Shown piece by piece: positions 44,288 through 53,310 of a stretch of 64,000 nucleotides of DNA; position 1 is the stretch's first letter; each line of letters begins with the position of its first letter. The notes under the pieces are model-generated. The model was not told where the DNA came from and made no database searches. It saw only the letters and a program-made list of their open reading frames with translations. The DNA comes from Anaeromicropila herbilytica (GTDB lineage: Bacteria > Bacillota > Clostridia > Lachnospirales > Lachnospiraceae). The position numbers and the translations under genes are program-made. The stretch spans positions 4,131,001 to 4,195,000 of the forward strand of contig NZ_AP024169.1 of NCBI RefSeq assembly GCF_016591975.1. The letters run 5' to 3'.

Positions 44288-46339
44288 CTATAGAAAGATA
44301 CTACCAATCTGATATACCAACGTTGCTACCACCCATGCGGTTACCAATTGGAAAAATACTACGAATGCCGTCCACTTTCTTGATTGTAATTCTCTTTTTA
44401 TTGTTGCTATTGTTGCAATACAAGGAGTATATAATAAGCAGAAGACCATAAGTGAATATGCATTTAAACTAGTAAATCCAGAATGACTCAATATAGATAC
44501 TAGATTATCCATTCCAGCATTGGAATTAATATTGGTAATGCCAAATAATACACTGAAACTAGATACTACAATCTCTTTCGCTGCTAAACCTGAAATAAGT
44601 GCCACTCCTATTTGCCATAAACCTAATCCTGCTGGAGCTAACACTGGAACCAATAATTTGCCAAGGCCTGCTGCAAAGCTGTCGCTGATATCCTTTGTAA
44701 GTCCATGAACACCAAAATTCATAATTACCCAAATACCTATAGATGCAATGAATATAGTGGTACCTGCTTTTGTTAAATAATCTTTTACTTTATCAAGAAC
44801 ATAAATACCAATCGTTCTAGCATTTGGCGATTTATACTCTGGAAGTTCAATCAATAAGGTATGCATCTCACTCTTCTTACTTGATACATTCATTACTAAT
44901 GCTATGATAATTGCAGTTACTAATCCTATGATATACATCGAATATGCTGCTAGCATAGCATGTTCTTTAAAGAACATCTGCGAGAATAATACATAGATAG
45001 GAAGCCTCGCGCTACAAGACATGAAAGGCGTAATTAATATTGTCTTAAATCTATCTTTTTTATCTTCTAACGCACGAGATGCCATAACTGCTGGTACTGA
45101 ACATCCAAATCCCAATAACATCGGTATGAATGCTCTACCAGATAACCCAACCTTACTCATAATCGAATCCATTACATATGCTACTCTTGCCATGTAACCA
45201 CTATCTTCTAAGATAGCAAGGGCAAGGAATAAGATAAAGATATTCGGTAAAAAGGTTAAGATTCCTCCAACCCCTGCTATAATACCATCCACAATAAGTG
45301 AAATAACAATTGGACTCGCTCCTATATTCTTTAATAGATGCAAGACGGTATCAGAGAACCAACCTATTCCATATTCAAATACACCTTTTAACAGATCTCC
45401 TACCGTGAATGTTAAAAAGAATACAATCGCCATGATTCCTAAAAACATTGGCAAACCAAGATATCGATTGGTTAACAGCTTATCTACCGCGTCTGTTGCA
45501 TGAGCCTTTTTACTCTTATTAACTACTACTTCTTCTATGATTTCTTCGATTAAATCATACTTTTGATTAATAATATCTGTTTCATAACTTCTATCTGCAA
45601 TATGTGAAATATCCAAAGGGTATTTATTTACAATCTCTTCATCTTGCTCTAATAGCTTGATAGCATGCCATCTAAGATTCCATATCTCTCCATATTTTTC
45701 AGAAAGTAATTCACTAACTGCATCTATTTTATCTTCTATCTCATCACTATATACCACGACGTATTCTCTATGATGATTATGTACATGATGACTCATGTTC
45801 TCTTTATTATTATGATGATGTGATATGTTAACATCTAACTCGTTTGTCTTATGATGTGCAACTGCATGCATCAGTATATCAAGACCTGTCTTCTTACGTG
45901 CAGACACAGGAATTACAGGTATACCAAGCATCTCAGGTAATCGATGAAGGTCGATCTCCATACCGCGTTCTGCAACTATATCCATCATGTTAAGAGCTAA
46001 TACTACAGGTTTTCCAAGCTCAATTAATTGTAAAGTAAGATACAGATTACGCTCTAGACAAGAAGCATCCGCTATATCAATTATGACATCTACATCATTC
46101 TCTAAAATATATTGCCTTGTCAGCTTTTCCTCCATTGTATAGGAAGTTAAGCTATAGATTCCTGGTAGATCAACGAGACGGAATTTGTGCTCATGATACT
46201 TCATGGCGCCTTCCTTCTTCTCTACGGTTACACCTGGCCAGTTAGCTACTTTTAATTTTGCACCAGTATATGCATTAAATAACGTTGTTTTTCCGCAATT
46301 AGGATTACCAATAAAGCCTACTTGTAATTCATTTTTCAT
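44288..46339 (-). CDS. feoB: Ferrous iron transport protein B
   Basis: This is the main Fe(II) importer: a cytosolic G domain fused to a membrane domain. G1 is GNPNCGKT (11-18), G3 DLPG (57-60) and G4 NMMD (117-120), with SAR as G5. An unusual His-rich stretch with ten histidines lies at residues 162-190, inside the soluble region. The membrane part has two Gate-like repeats with conserved cysteines (GFGCSVPA and MSCSARLPIYVL). At 683 residues the length is normal. Its ATG overlaps the feoA stop (ATGA), with GGAGG upstream. Confidence 0.97.
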   Translation of the reverse strand: MKNELQVGFIGNPNCGKTTLFNAYTGAKLKVANWPGVTVEKKEGAMKYHEHKFRLVDLPGIYSLTSYTMEEKLTRQYILENDVDVIIDIADASCLERNLYLTLQLIELGKPVVLALNMMDIVAERGMEIDLHRLPEMLGIPVIPVSARKKTGLDILMHAVAHHKTNELDVNISHHHNNKENMSHHVHNHHREYVVVYSDEIEDKIDAVSELLSEKYGEIWNLRWHAIKLLEQDEEIVNKYPLDISHIADRSYETDIINQKYDLIEEIIEEVVVNKSKKAHATDAVDKLLTNRYLGLPMFLGIMAIVFFLTFTVGDLLKGVFEYGIGWFSDTVLHLLKNIGASPIVISLIVDGIIAGVGGILTFLPNIFILFLALAILEDSGYMARVAYVMDSIMSKVGLSGRAFIPMLLGFGCSVPAVMASRALEDKKDRFKTILITPFMSCSARLPIYVLFSQMFFKEHAMLAAYSMYIIGLVTAIIIALVMNVSSKKSEMHTLLIELPEYKSPNARTIGIYVLDKVKDYLTKAGTTIFIASIGIWVIMNFGVHGLTKDISDSFAAGLGKLLVPVLAPAGLGLWQIGVALISGLAAKEIVVSSFSVLFGITNINSNAGMDNLVSILSHSGFTSLNAYSLMVFCLLYTPCIATIATIKRELQSRKWTAFVVFFQLVTAWVVATLVYQIGSIFL

Positions 46340-46566
46340 ACGCTTATAACCTCCTTAATTGCAATGGACTCCGCAATCTCTTTACCAATTGCTAATCTTG
46401 TTCCTCTGACTTTAAATACAAGTGCACCATTCTTTTTATTATTTAAAATGCTTATCTTGGTTCCTTCTGTCATACCCAGTGCTTCCAGTCTTCTCTTTGC
46501 ATTGCCTTCTAATCGAATCTCAAGAACAATATATTCATTTCCTATCTTACCTGATACTAGTGTCAT
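46336..46566 (-). CDS. feoA: Ferrous iron transport protein A
   Basis: This 76-residue SH3-like cytosolic protein is needed for FeoB activity. It has GNAKRRLEALGMTEGTKISI, and VRGTRLAIGKEIAESIAI near the C-terminus, both typical of FeoA. I chose the ATG at 46566 (MTLVSGK), with GAGGTGG five bases upstream; the longer frame from 46635 would begin in the promoter and Fur-box region. It overlaps feoB by four bases. Confidence 0.94.
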   Translation of the reverse strand: MTLVSGKIGNEYIVLEIRLEGNAKRRLEALGMTEGTKISILNNKKNGALVFKVRGTRLAIGKEIAESIAIKEVISV

Positions 46567-46619
46567 AGTAACCACCTCGCTTCTGACAACCGTTTCTGTA
46601 AATGATAACGATTGTTTGT

Positions 46620-46674
46620 TGATAATAATTCTCATTTACAGTTTTATTATATATCTATTCTATATTATTGTCAA
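46620..46674 (-). promoter_or_regulatory. feo operon promoter with Fur-type box
   Basis: On the minus strand a perfect TTGACA (46674-46669), 17 bases and a perfect TATAAT (46651-46646) are followed by TGAGAATTATTATCA (46634-46620). This matches the Fur 7-1-7 palindrome TGATAATNATTATCA at all but one position. A weaker half-matching site, TGATAACGATTGTTT, lies at 46603-46617 on the plus strand. The box covers the predicted transcription start, so iron-loaded Fur should block it. The promoter overlaps the 3' end of queH. Confidence 0.88.
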
Positions 46675-47338
46675 TAGCTGTTGCTTTCTGTTCCTCCCTC
46701 TCTAGCATTTCACGCTTTGAGTAGACACAACCACAATAATCTTGCCTATACAATTGATGTTCTTTTGATAATTCAACCGATCTTTTATAACCATTCTTCT
46801 TTTTAAAGTCCGATGTAAGATATTTTACTTGATATTTTTCTTCGAGTGCCTGTCCAATCTCATTTAATTTCGCTGCATCTTTATGAGGGCTAATACTTAA
46901 GGTTGTTGTAAAGTAATCATATCCCCCATCTTTGGCAATTATTGCAGCCTCCTCTAAACGAAGTTCATAACATTTACTACAACGTTCTCCCCCTTCATTC
47001 TCCTCTTCATGACCTTTCGCTAATGCAAAGAATCTCTCAGGTTCATAATTTCCTATCTCATATTTAATCTTATGCTTTACAGCTACTCTTGTATCACTTC
47101 CTTGATTTAACTCATCAATTAAGCGTCTTTGTTCGATCACACGACGATCATATTCCGCTTCTGGATTAATATTCGGGTTGTAATAGAATATGGTAATCTC
47201 AAAATATTCGGATAAATATTCAAGTACATAGCTACTGCATGGTGCACAACAGCTATGTAACAATAGTTTTGGTACAACCCCTTCTATTGTAAATTGTTCT
47301 ATTTTTTTATCTAATTCTTTTTGGAAATTTATATTCAT
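46655..47338 (-). CDS. queH: Epoxyqueuosine reductase QueH
   Basis: This non-orthologous replacement of QueG reduces epoxyqueuosine to queuosine in tRNA. It has the N-terminal LLLHSCCAPCSSYVLEYL (adjacent cysteines plus a further one), FYYNPNINPEAEY, GGERCSKCYELRLEEAA, TTTLSISPHK, and the C-terminal YRQDYCGCVYSKRE. The cysteine pairs bind the iron-sulfur and metal cofactors in this family (DUF208). The length of 227 residues is typical. It is monocistronic; the next gene, feoA, has its own promoter inside this 3' end. Confidence 0.94.
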   Translation of the reverse strand: MNINFQKELDKKIEQFTIEGVVPKLLLHSCCAPCSSYVLEYLSEYFEITIFYYNPNINPEAEYDRRVIEQRRLIDELNQGSDTRVAVKHKIKYEIGNYEPERFFALAKGHEEENEGGERCSKCYELRLEEAAIIAKDGGYDYFTTTLSISPHKDAAKLNEIGQALEEKYQVKYLTSDFKKKNGYKRSVELSKEHQLYRQDYCGCVYSKREMLEREEQKATAIDNNIE

Positions 47339-47420
47339 TTTTTTATTGCCTTTCTGTTTATTATCAAATTTTAAAATAACTGGTTAGGTTTTCGAACTCC
47401 CAACTCCCAAAAGTAAATAT

Positions 47421-47543
47421 ACTTGATAAATTCAGTCGAAACAGTATATTAATATTAGTAACTTCCAAATGAGGAAATGGAGCAGCGATGAAAAAGTTTC
47501 TATCATGGTAATTTCAACAATCTAACACCTGAATCTATCAAGT
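47421..47543. repeat. Palindromic element 4, internally deleted relative of element 3 (123 bp)
   Basis: The left part is nearly identical to the left end of element 3 (ACTTGATAAATTCAG, then CGAAA-AGTATATTAAT). The remainder matches the right arm of element 3 from ATTAGTA onward (CTTCCA, GAGGAAATGGA, GATGAAAAAG, ATCATGGTAATTT and the closing ATCAAGTATTC). The central 150-160 bases, including the conserved loop, are missing. It lies between queH and the hydroxyacid dehydrogenase gene. Confidence 0.85.
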
Positions 47544-47579
47544 ATTCGACCAACTTTCTATTAGGAATTATGAGTAAAA

Positions 47580-48551
47580 TTATTGACCAATACAATATCC
47601 CGTTTCAAAGTCAATGATATTCATTAACTTCTGACCCCTACTATATCGTCTTAGATTCTCTATACTTATTTGAATTATCTTATCCAATGCTTCTTTCTGA
47701 CGAAATGGTCCAGATACATGGGGAGTAATAAATACTCCAGGGCAATCCCAAAGTTCATGTTCTCTTGGTAATGGCTCTGGGTCTGTCACATCAAGACATA
47801 CACCTTTTAGATGTCCCTCCTTCACTACTTCAATTAAATCTGTTGTATTAATTGCAGTACCTCTTCCTACATTAATCAATATAGCACCCTTTTTCATTCT
47901 AAGTAGCCTATCTTTCGTTATTAAATGATAGGTTTCATCAAATCCAGGGAGACATAATGCTACAATATCCGCTCTATCTAAGTGTTGATCAAGTTCTTCA
48001 ATGCTATACAATTCATCTATATAATCAGGTTTTTGATGATGTCTTCTTCGAATCCCTATCGTATAACTCCCTAACGCCTTCATCTTCTTAGCAAAGGTGC
48101 CTCCAATGTCACCCATGCCAACTACTAAGGTTGTCGATCCTTCAATTGTTGTGGCGCTTGCTTCCTTCTTCCAGATATGCTGCTTTTGATTATTATAGTA
48201 GAGTGGAAACTGTTTTTGTATCATCAGTAACATACCTAGCATATGTTCTGAAATAATACCTCCATATGCACCTGTGGCATTTGTTAATATTGCATTTTCC
48301 TGTAGGACTCCTTTCTCTGTATATCCTTCTGTTCCTGCATTATTTAATTGCAACCATTTTAGTTTCGATGCATTCGTCAGATAATCCACTGGAATATTAC
48401 CTATTATAATGGAATACTCACTCACACAGTTCTTTGTTAGATTTTCTACAGGAATATAATTAAAATCACCGTTTGGTAAAGCATTTTGAAATTCTACTTT
48501 TTGCGATTCATCTACAGATAACACAACTAATACCTTAATTTTTGTATTCAT
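47580..48551 (-). CDS. D-2-hydroxyacid dehydrogenase family protein
   Basis: This 323-residue NAD(P)-dependent oxidoreductase interconverts a 2-keto acid and a D-2-hydroxy acid. The Rossmann fingerprint is VVGMGDIGGTFAKKMKALG. The catalytic Arg is in INVGRGTAINT, the Glu in DVTDPEPLP and the His in ITPHVSG. The N-terminal catalytic half is short and atypical, as in the phosphoglycerate dehydrogenase-like subgroup YP_/GhrA. The substrate is not clear. It is transcribed away from the GntR regulator at 48968, with a perfect 18-base palindrome in the shared promoter region, so the regulator may control it. Confidence 0.9.
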   Translation of the reverse strand: MNTKIKVLVVLSVDESQKVEFQNALPNGDFNYIPVENLTKNCVSEYSIIIGNIPVDYLTNASKLKWLQLNNAGTEGYTEKGVLQENAILTNATGAYGGIISEHMLGMLLMIQKQFPLYYNNQKQHIWKKEASATTIEGSTTLVVGMGDIGGTFAKKMKALGSYTIGIRRRHHQKPDYIDELYSIEELDQHLDRADIVALCLPGFDETYHLITKDRLLRMKKGAILINVGRGTAINTTDLIEVVKEGHLKGVCLDVTDPEPLPREHELWDCPGVFITPHVSGPFRQKEALDKIIQISIENLRRYSRGQKLMNIIDFETGYCIGQ

Positions 48552-48803
48552 CCTTATATCTTCCTCCTAATGTAAATGTTCATCGGGTTTCAATATAACA
48601 CCAATATCATAATATCATATTTATTTTCAAATTATTAGTCAATTCTAAATTGCTTGAATTATAGTTAGGTATTATTGCATTTAATACTTTATCATTTGAT
48701 ACTTTATCATTTTATAGTTTTATAAGCATCAAACATATTCTATTGTTTTTCATAATTTTTTTATCATCTTACAAATCACATAATGATGATTTACCTCTAA
48801 ACG

Positions 48804-48836
48804 TTGCGCATAATTGCGCAATAAATGGTATATAAT
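48804..48836. promoter_or_regulatory. Palindromic operator and promoter in the divergent region
   Basis: TTGCGCATAATTGCGCAA (48804-48821) is a perfect inverted repeat with 7-base arms, and TATAAT (48831-48836) follows on the plus strand. The palindrome covers the -35 position. It stands between the dehydrogenase gene and the GntR gene, where an autoregulatory operator is expected. The rest of 48552-48967 shows nothing else I can name. Confidence 0.6.
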
Positions 48837-48967
48837 GCTACCACACCAATTATATTCCACAAAAACTTTTATGATTTTAATGATAACCAATTGCATTCTA
48901 TAGGTCTAATGTACTATAATTGTAATTAGATACTCATCAACTATTAACTCATAGGTAAGGTACAAAC

Positions 48968-49693
48968 ATGAATAGAAGACAGACAAAATATTATACTATA
49001 AAGCAAAATATTCAGAATATGATTAACAGTGGTGAAATGCCCATTGGAAGTGAAATTCCAAGTGAGACAGAACTTATGAATCAATATGAAGTTAGTAGGG
49101 TAACCGCAAGAAGAGCTCTTGATGAATTATATCGTGATGGATATATAGAGAAAATTCAAGGGAAACGAGCATATGTAAAAGAAATGCTGAATAAGGATGG
49201 ATTTACGCTCGTTCAAAGTTATACTGATGAAATTGTCAAAAAACACATGATACCATCTAGAAGGATTCTTGAATGTGTAGTACGAAAAGCTTTTCCAGAG
49301 GAAACAGCTTACCTTAGTATTCAAGAAGGCGATTACGTATTCAGTTTAATTCGTATCTATTATGCAAATGGAGATCCTCTTTGTTATACTCATTCTGTAC
49401 TTCCATATGACTATTTTAACGATATAGAAAATCATAATTTTCTAAATTCATCCCTTTATCATATTATCGAAAACGAATATCTTGTTAAAATAAAATCCTC
49501 CAAACTTTCTTTGAAAGCTGTAGCAACTCCTAGGATAATTGCAAACTATTTGAGTGTAGATATCGATACACCAATCCTTTTTACTAAGGCAGTTACGTAC
49601 GGAATCATAGGAGATATTGAGAGACCCATCGAATCTTTTCAGACATACTATTTAACTGATAACTTTGAATATACTTTGACAAAAAACTTATAG
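48968..49693 (+). CDS. GntR family transcriptional regulator, HutC/UTRA type
   Basis: The 241-residue protein has an N-terminal winged helix-turn-helix (IPSETELMNQYEVSRVTARRALDELYRDGYIEKIQGK), then a UTRA ligand-binding domain. The latter has the characteristic LSIQEGDYVFSLIRIYYANG, YDYFNDIEN and late PIESFQTYYLTDNFEY. Members usually sense a sugar phosphate, amino acid or related metabolite. It diverges from the dehydrogenase gene and is followed by the insertion sequence, which may have separated it from former target genes. Confidence 0.93.
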   Translation: MNRRQTKYYTIKQNIQNMINSGEMPIGSEIPSETELMNQYEVSRVTARRALDELYRDGYIEKIQGKRAYVKEMLNKDGFTLVQSYTDEIVKKHMIPSRRILECVVRKAFPEETAYLSIQEGDYVFSLIRIYYANGDPLCYTHSVLPYDYFNDIENHNFLNSSLYHIIENEYLVKIKSSKLSLKAVATPRIIANYLSVDIDTPILFTKAVTYGIIGDIERPIESFQTYYLTDNFEYTLTKNL

Positions 49694-49719
49694 CACATAC
49701 ATAAAAATGGGTTCTATAA

Positions 49720-49765
49720 TAAATGTTGGGGTGTGTTAAAAACACACTTCCAACATTTTTGTTTT
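49720..49765 (+). terminator. Terminator inside the left end of the insertion sequence
   Basis: AAATGTTGG pairs with CCAACATTT, with an inner TGTGTT/AACACA stem, followed by TTTGTTTTTATATT on the plus strand. It ends the GntR transcript and shields the transposase gene from outside transcription. Confidence 0.88.
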
Positions 49766-49846
49766 TATATTAAAATACATCTATATAAAGCCTCTTCACA
49801 TGCCAACCGACCAAAGCTAACATTTTAAAGGAGGTATTTTATATAG

Positions 49847-51022
49847 ATGCAATCTAATTGTAACAAAAATCTTTTAAATTTAGAAGGTGTAAAATTAAAA
49901 AGTGTGCAACACACTTTAGATGGAATTATTATCAAGATTGAAACCAATCCCAAACCTCAAATTTGTCCTTGTTGTGGAGCTGGAACATCTAAAATACACG
50001 ATTATCGTTGGCAGAAAATTAAAGACTTACCTTTTCAGTTGTCCAATGCTTATTTATTGTTAAGAAAACGAAGATATGTATGTTCTTGTGGTAAACGTTT
50101 TTACGAGAAATATAGTTTTATAGCTAAATATCAGCAACGTACAACACGACTATCCTTCAAAATTGTTGAATTGCTTCGTTCAACCAACAGTATTAAATAT
50201 GTTGCTTCCCAAACTAATGTCTCAATGAATACAGTAATACGTATTCTTGATACACTCTCGTATGATAAACCACATATTCCTCAATGCATTTCAATTGATG
50301 AATTTAAAGGGAATGCTGGTGATTCCAAATATCAATGTATTCTGGTGGATGCAAAGAAAAAATGTATTCTTGATATTTTACCGGATCGTACTCAGTCCCA
50401 TCTTATTGAGTATTTTAAATCTTGCAGTCGTGATGAAAGATATCGTGTTAAATTTTTTATTTCTGATATGTGGCAACCTTATATAGATCTTGCCAAAACA
50501 TTCTTTCCTAATGCCACAATCATCGTAGATAAATATCACTACATTCGTCAGGTTTCCTGGGCAATTGAAAGTGTTCGTAAACGTTTACAAGCATCCATGA
50601 CACCAACTCTTAGAAAGTACTATAAGCGAAGTAGAAAACTTATACTGACTCGATATTCTAAATTAAAAGATGACAACAAAAAAGCCTGTGATTTAATGCT
50701 ACAATACAGTGATGATTTACGACTAGCTCACAGGTTAAAAGAATGGTTCTATGAAATATGTCAGAGTAATAGCTATACATATCAAAGAACTGAATTTTGG
50801 GAGTGGGTAAAAAGTGCTGAAAGCTCTGGATTACACGAATTTGAAGCATGTGCAAAAACATATAGACGCTGGTCTGAGTATATACTTAATGCCTTTAAGT
50901 ATGGATATACAAATGGACCTACGGAAGGATTCAATAATAAAATCAAAGTACTAAAAAGAAGTTCTTATGGTGTACGTAATTTCGAAAGATTTCGTACACG
51001 TATCATTCACAGTTCTATGTAA
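49847..51022 (+). CDS. ISL3-family transposase
   Basis: This intact 391-residue DDE-type transposase has an N-terminal zinc-binding region (ICPCCGAGTSKIHDYR, later YVCSCGKRF) and a helix-turn-helix-like segment. The catalytic core includes ISIDEFKGNAGD (first Asp), FFISDMWQPYIDLAKTFFPN and VDKYHYIRQVSWAIE (second Asp region), and the C-terminal GPTEGFNNKIKVLKRSSYG with the family's final glutamate. The ATG has AAAGGAGG 11 bases upstream. There is no frameshift, so the element may be active. Confidence 0.96.
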   Translation: MQSNCNKNLLNLEGVKLKSVQHTLDGIIIKIETNPKPQICPCCGAGTSKIHDYRWQKIKDLPFQLSNAYLLLRKRRYVCSCGKRFYEKYSFIAKYQQRTTRLSFKIVELLRSTNSIKYVASQTNVSMNTVIRILDTLSYDKPHIPQCISIDEFKGNAGDSKYQCILVDAKKKCILDILPDRTQSHLIEYFKSCSRDERYRVKFFISDMWQPYIDLAKTFFPNATIIVDKYHYIRQVSWAIESVRKRLQASMTPTLRKYYKRSRKLILTRYSKLKDDNKKACDLMLQYSDDLRLAHRLKEWFYEICQSNSYTYQRTEFWEWVKSAESSGLHEFEACAKTYRRWSEYILNAFKYGYTNGPTEGFNNKIKVLKRSSYGVRNFERFRTRIIHSSM

Positions 51023-51096
51023 AAAAATGGTCGGTTTTCAAGAGGCTTATTTGTCATGCAAAAAAACATCTATTATAGAACCTAGTCATAAAAATA

Positions 51097-51158
51097 GCTC
51101 TATTGTCAGTGTTAGTGCGGGTGCAACGCACCTCACACCCCAACACTTGACAAAGAGC
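51097..51158. repeat. Hairpin between the insertion sequence and the nucleoside transporter operon
   Basis: GCTCTATTGTCAGTGTT and AACACTTGACAAAGAGC pair imperfectly around an inner GGGTGC/GCACC element. There is no coding sequence and no clear T-tract. It may be a second terminator of the minus-strand operon or a relic. Confidence 0.55.
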
Positions 51159-51160
51159 CT

Positions 51161-51201
51161 AAAAATGGAGCTCTCGTAAATAACCACGAAAGCTCCATTT
51201 T
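51161..51201 (-). terminator. Terminator of the nucleoside transporter operon
   Basis: AAAATGGAGCT and AGCTCCATTTT are perfect complements around an 18-base loop; on the minus strand TTTTTAGG follows. It lies about 70 bases after the stop of the last permease gene. Confidence 0.85.
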
Positions 51202-51269
51202 CATTATCTATTATCTTTTTTCTTATCTATTATCTTTTTTTATCTTTTTCTTACCTATTCCCTTATATC

Positions 51270-52199
51270 TTATCTACTACCTTTTTCATAAGGTACACCA
51301 TCTGCTTTTGGAGCGGACGACTTACCAACAAATAGGATTAGAATAACTATTGTTAAAATATAAGGTAACATGGAAAGTATCTCAGATGGCACAACGAAAT
51401 TACCACCACCTAGTAATACTGTAAGTGCTTGCGCAAATCCAAATAAGATACAAGCCCCGTATACTCCATGAGGAGACCATTTACCAAAGATTACAGCAGC
51501 AAGGGCAATAAATCCTTGACCACTAATTGCTGTTGGTGTGAAGTTCGATATGATCGCTAACGTCATAGATGCTCCACCTACACCAGCAAAGACACCAGAT
51601 AAGATAACACATACATAACGAGTTAATGTAACGTTAATACCTAATGTATCTGCTGCTGCTGGGTGTTCTCCAACAGAACGAATACGTAATCCCCATTTTG
51701 TTTTGTATAATACAAACCATAATAATATTGCACATACTAATGCCAAAACAACTGTAACATCAACGTTTATATTTTTTAATAAATTATTTGATACATGTGA
51801 ACCAAATATCTTAGGTAGTTTATGAGGTACTGGTTTAGACATTGTTGCCCCTTCAAAGAACAATCTACATAAAAACAACGAAACACCCGATCCTAATAAA
51901 TTAATTGCAATACCTGAAATAGTCTGATCTGCTTTAAATGTGATTGATGCAACCGCATGCAATAACGCAATTAATCCGCCTGCAGCACCTGCTGCTAATA
52001 AACCCAACCATGGATTTTCTGTATAATAACCAACACATGCTCCAACAAAAGCTCCAATTGTCATCATACCTTCAATACCGATATTAATTACTCCAGATCT
52101 TTCTGAGATAACACCACCAAGACCGCCAAAGATTAATGGTGTAGAATACATTAATGTAATTCCTATTAATAAAAATAATTTAGTGAGCATGTTTTTCAC
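51270..52199 (-). CDS. Nucleoside ABC importer permease (NupQ-type)
   Basis: This 309-residue permease of the BPD_transp_2 class has eight or more helices and the family segment GVINIGIEGMMTIGAFVG near the N-terminus. KWGLRIRSVGEHPAAADTLGI forms the coupling helix to the ATPase. It should form a heterodimeric channel with the 376-residue permease, whose gene overlaps its start by 20 bases. By analogy with Bacillus NupNOPQ and lactococcal BmpA-NupABC it takes up purine or pyrimidine nucleosides. Confidence 0.93.
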   Translation of the reverse strand: MKNMLTKLFLLIGITLMYSTPLIFGGLGGVISERSGVINIGIEGMMTIGAFVGACVGYYTENPWLGLLAAGAAGGLIALLHAVASITFKADQTISGIAINLLGSGVSLFLCRLFFEGATMSKPVPHKLPKIFGSHVSNNLLKNINVDVTVVLALVCAILLWFVLYKTKWGLRIRSVGEHPAAADTLGINVTLTRYVCVILSGVFAGVGGASMTLAIISNFTPTAISGQGFIALAAVIFGKWSPHGVYGACILFGFAQALTVLLGGGNFVVPSEILSMLPYILTIVILILFVGKSSAPKADGVPYEKGSR

Positions 52200-53310
52200 C
52201 TCTCTTTGCTAGTTTATCTGCTAATACTGGAACGATTCTAGTTAAAGCAACAAAGAATACAATGGTACCAATCATAATATTAATTACCTCTGATGGTGCA
52301 CCAATCGTAGATTGAATGGATTGACCTCCATATAATAATCCAGCAAATAATAGTCCTGCAAATAAACATCCAATTGGTGAGTTAGCAGCAATAAGTGCTA
52401 CAGATAAACCGTTAAAACCGTAGTTTTCAAATGCAGCCATTGTTGAAATTCTATGTGGTTGAACTCCAGTTACAGATAATGCTCCTGCTAATCCTGCAAT
52501 TGCTCCTGCAATTATCATAGAATGCAGAATATTTTTCTTAACATTAATACCAGCAAATTCTGCAGCATCTTTATTGAAACCAACTGCTTTTAATTCATAA
52601 CCTTTTGTCGTACGATTTAATAATATTGAAATTACAATAACCATAATAATAGCTACGATAATTCCTATGTTAACGTCCGTCTTAAGCAATACATCCATAA
52701 TCGTTGGATGCTCTTTTAACCAAGCAATTCCTTCTGGTGATACCTTCCATTTGTGAAGAATTGTAGTGAAACTAGATTCATTCACAGTAAAGGTTGCAGT
52801 AGAGTTTGGTTGATGGAACGTCTTCAAACTAACAATAAAGTTTGAGAAATACAGTGCAACCCAGTTTAACATAATACTTGTAATAACTTCATGAATACCA
52901 AACCTTGCTTTTAAATAACCAACAACAGCACCGTAAACAGCTCCAGCAAAAACACCTGCTAAAATAACCATTGGTATTTGTAAAACTGGTGGTAAATCAA
53001 GCTTAATACCTACGATTGTAGCAAAAACACTACTCATAATATATTGGCCTTCTGCACCCATATTGAATAGACCTGTCTTAAATGCAAATGCAACACTTAA
53101 ACCTGTCAAGATAATAGGTGTAGATTTAATAATTACATTAGAGATATACTTTGGTCTTGAGAAGATTCCTTCAAACATTGCAGTAAATGCATCGGCTGGA
53201 CTATAACCAGTTGCTGCCAAAATTATCGCTGCCACAATAAATCCAAAGATAATGGCTATTATGGTTGAGGTGATTTGTTTTTTCAGAATATTAGCTATTT
53301 TTTGCATCAT
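52180..53310 (-). CDS. Nucleoside ABC importer permease (NupP-type)
   Basis: This 376-residue membrane protein pairs with the smaller permease. It has FKTGLFNMGAEGQYIMSS near residue 75, TTKGYELKAVGFNKDAAEFA as the coupling helix, and an extracytoplasmic loop around residues 165-205, larger than in its partner. Both ends overlap neighbouring genes by 20 bases, so expression is translationally coupled. Confidence 0.93.
   Translation of the reverse strand: MMQKIANILKKQITSTIIAIIFGFIVAAIILAATGYSPADAFTAMFEGIFSRPKYISNVIIKSTPIILTGLSVAFAFKTGLFNMGAEGQYIMSSVFATIVGIKLDLPPVLQIPMVILAGVFAGAVYGAVVGYLKARFGIHEVITSIMLNWVALYFSNFIVSLKTFHQPNSTATFTVNESSFTTILHKWKVSPEGIAWLKEHPTIMDVLLKTDVNIGIIVAIIMVIVISILLNRTTKGYELKAVGFNKDAAEFAGINVKKNILHSMIIAGAIAGLAGALSVTGVQPHRISTMAAFENYGFNGLSVALIAANSPIGCLFAGLLFAGLLYGGQSIQSTIGAPSEVINIMIGTIVFFVALTRIVPVLADKLAKRGEKHAH

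Larger units (their letters stand above)
49709..51082 (+). mobile_element. Complete ISL3-family insertion sequence
   Basis: The left end GGTTCTATAATAAATGTT (49709-49726) and the right end AACATCTATTATAGAACC (51065-51082) are inverted repeats with one mismatch in 18. They enclose one intact transposase gene; the total length is 1374 bp. The 9-base sequence CATAAAAAT lies close to both ends (49699-49707 and 51087-51095), but off the right end by four bases, so the usual 8-base target duplication is only tentative. The left end carries a strong hairpin terminator. Confidence 0.9.
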
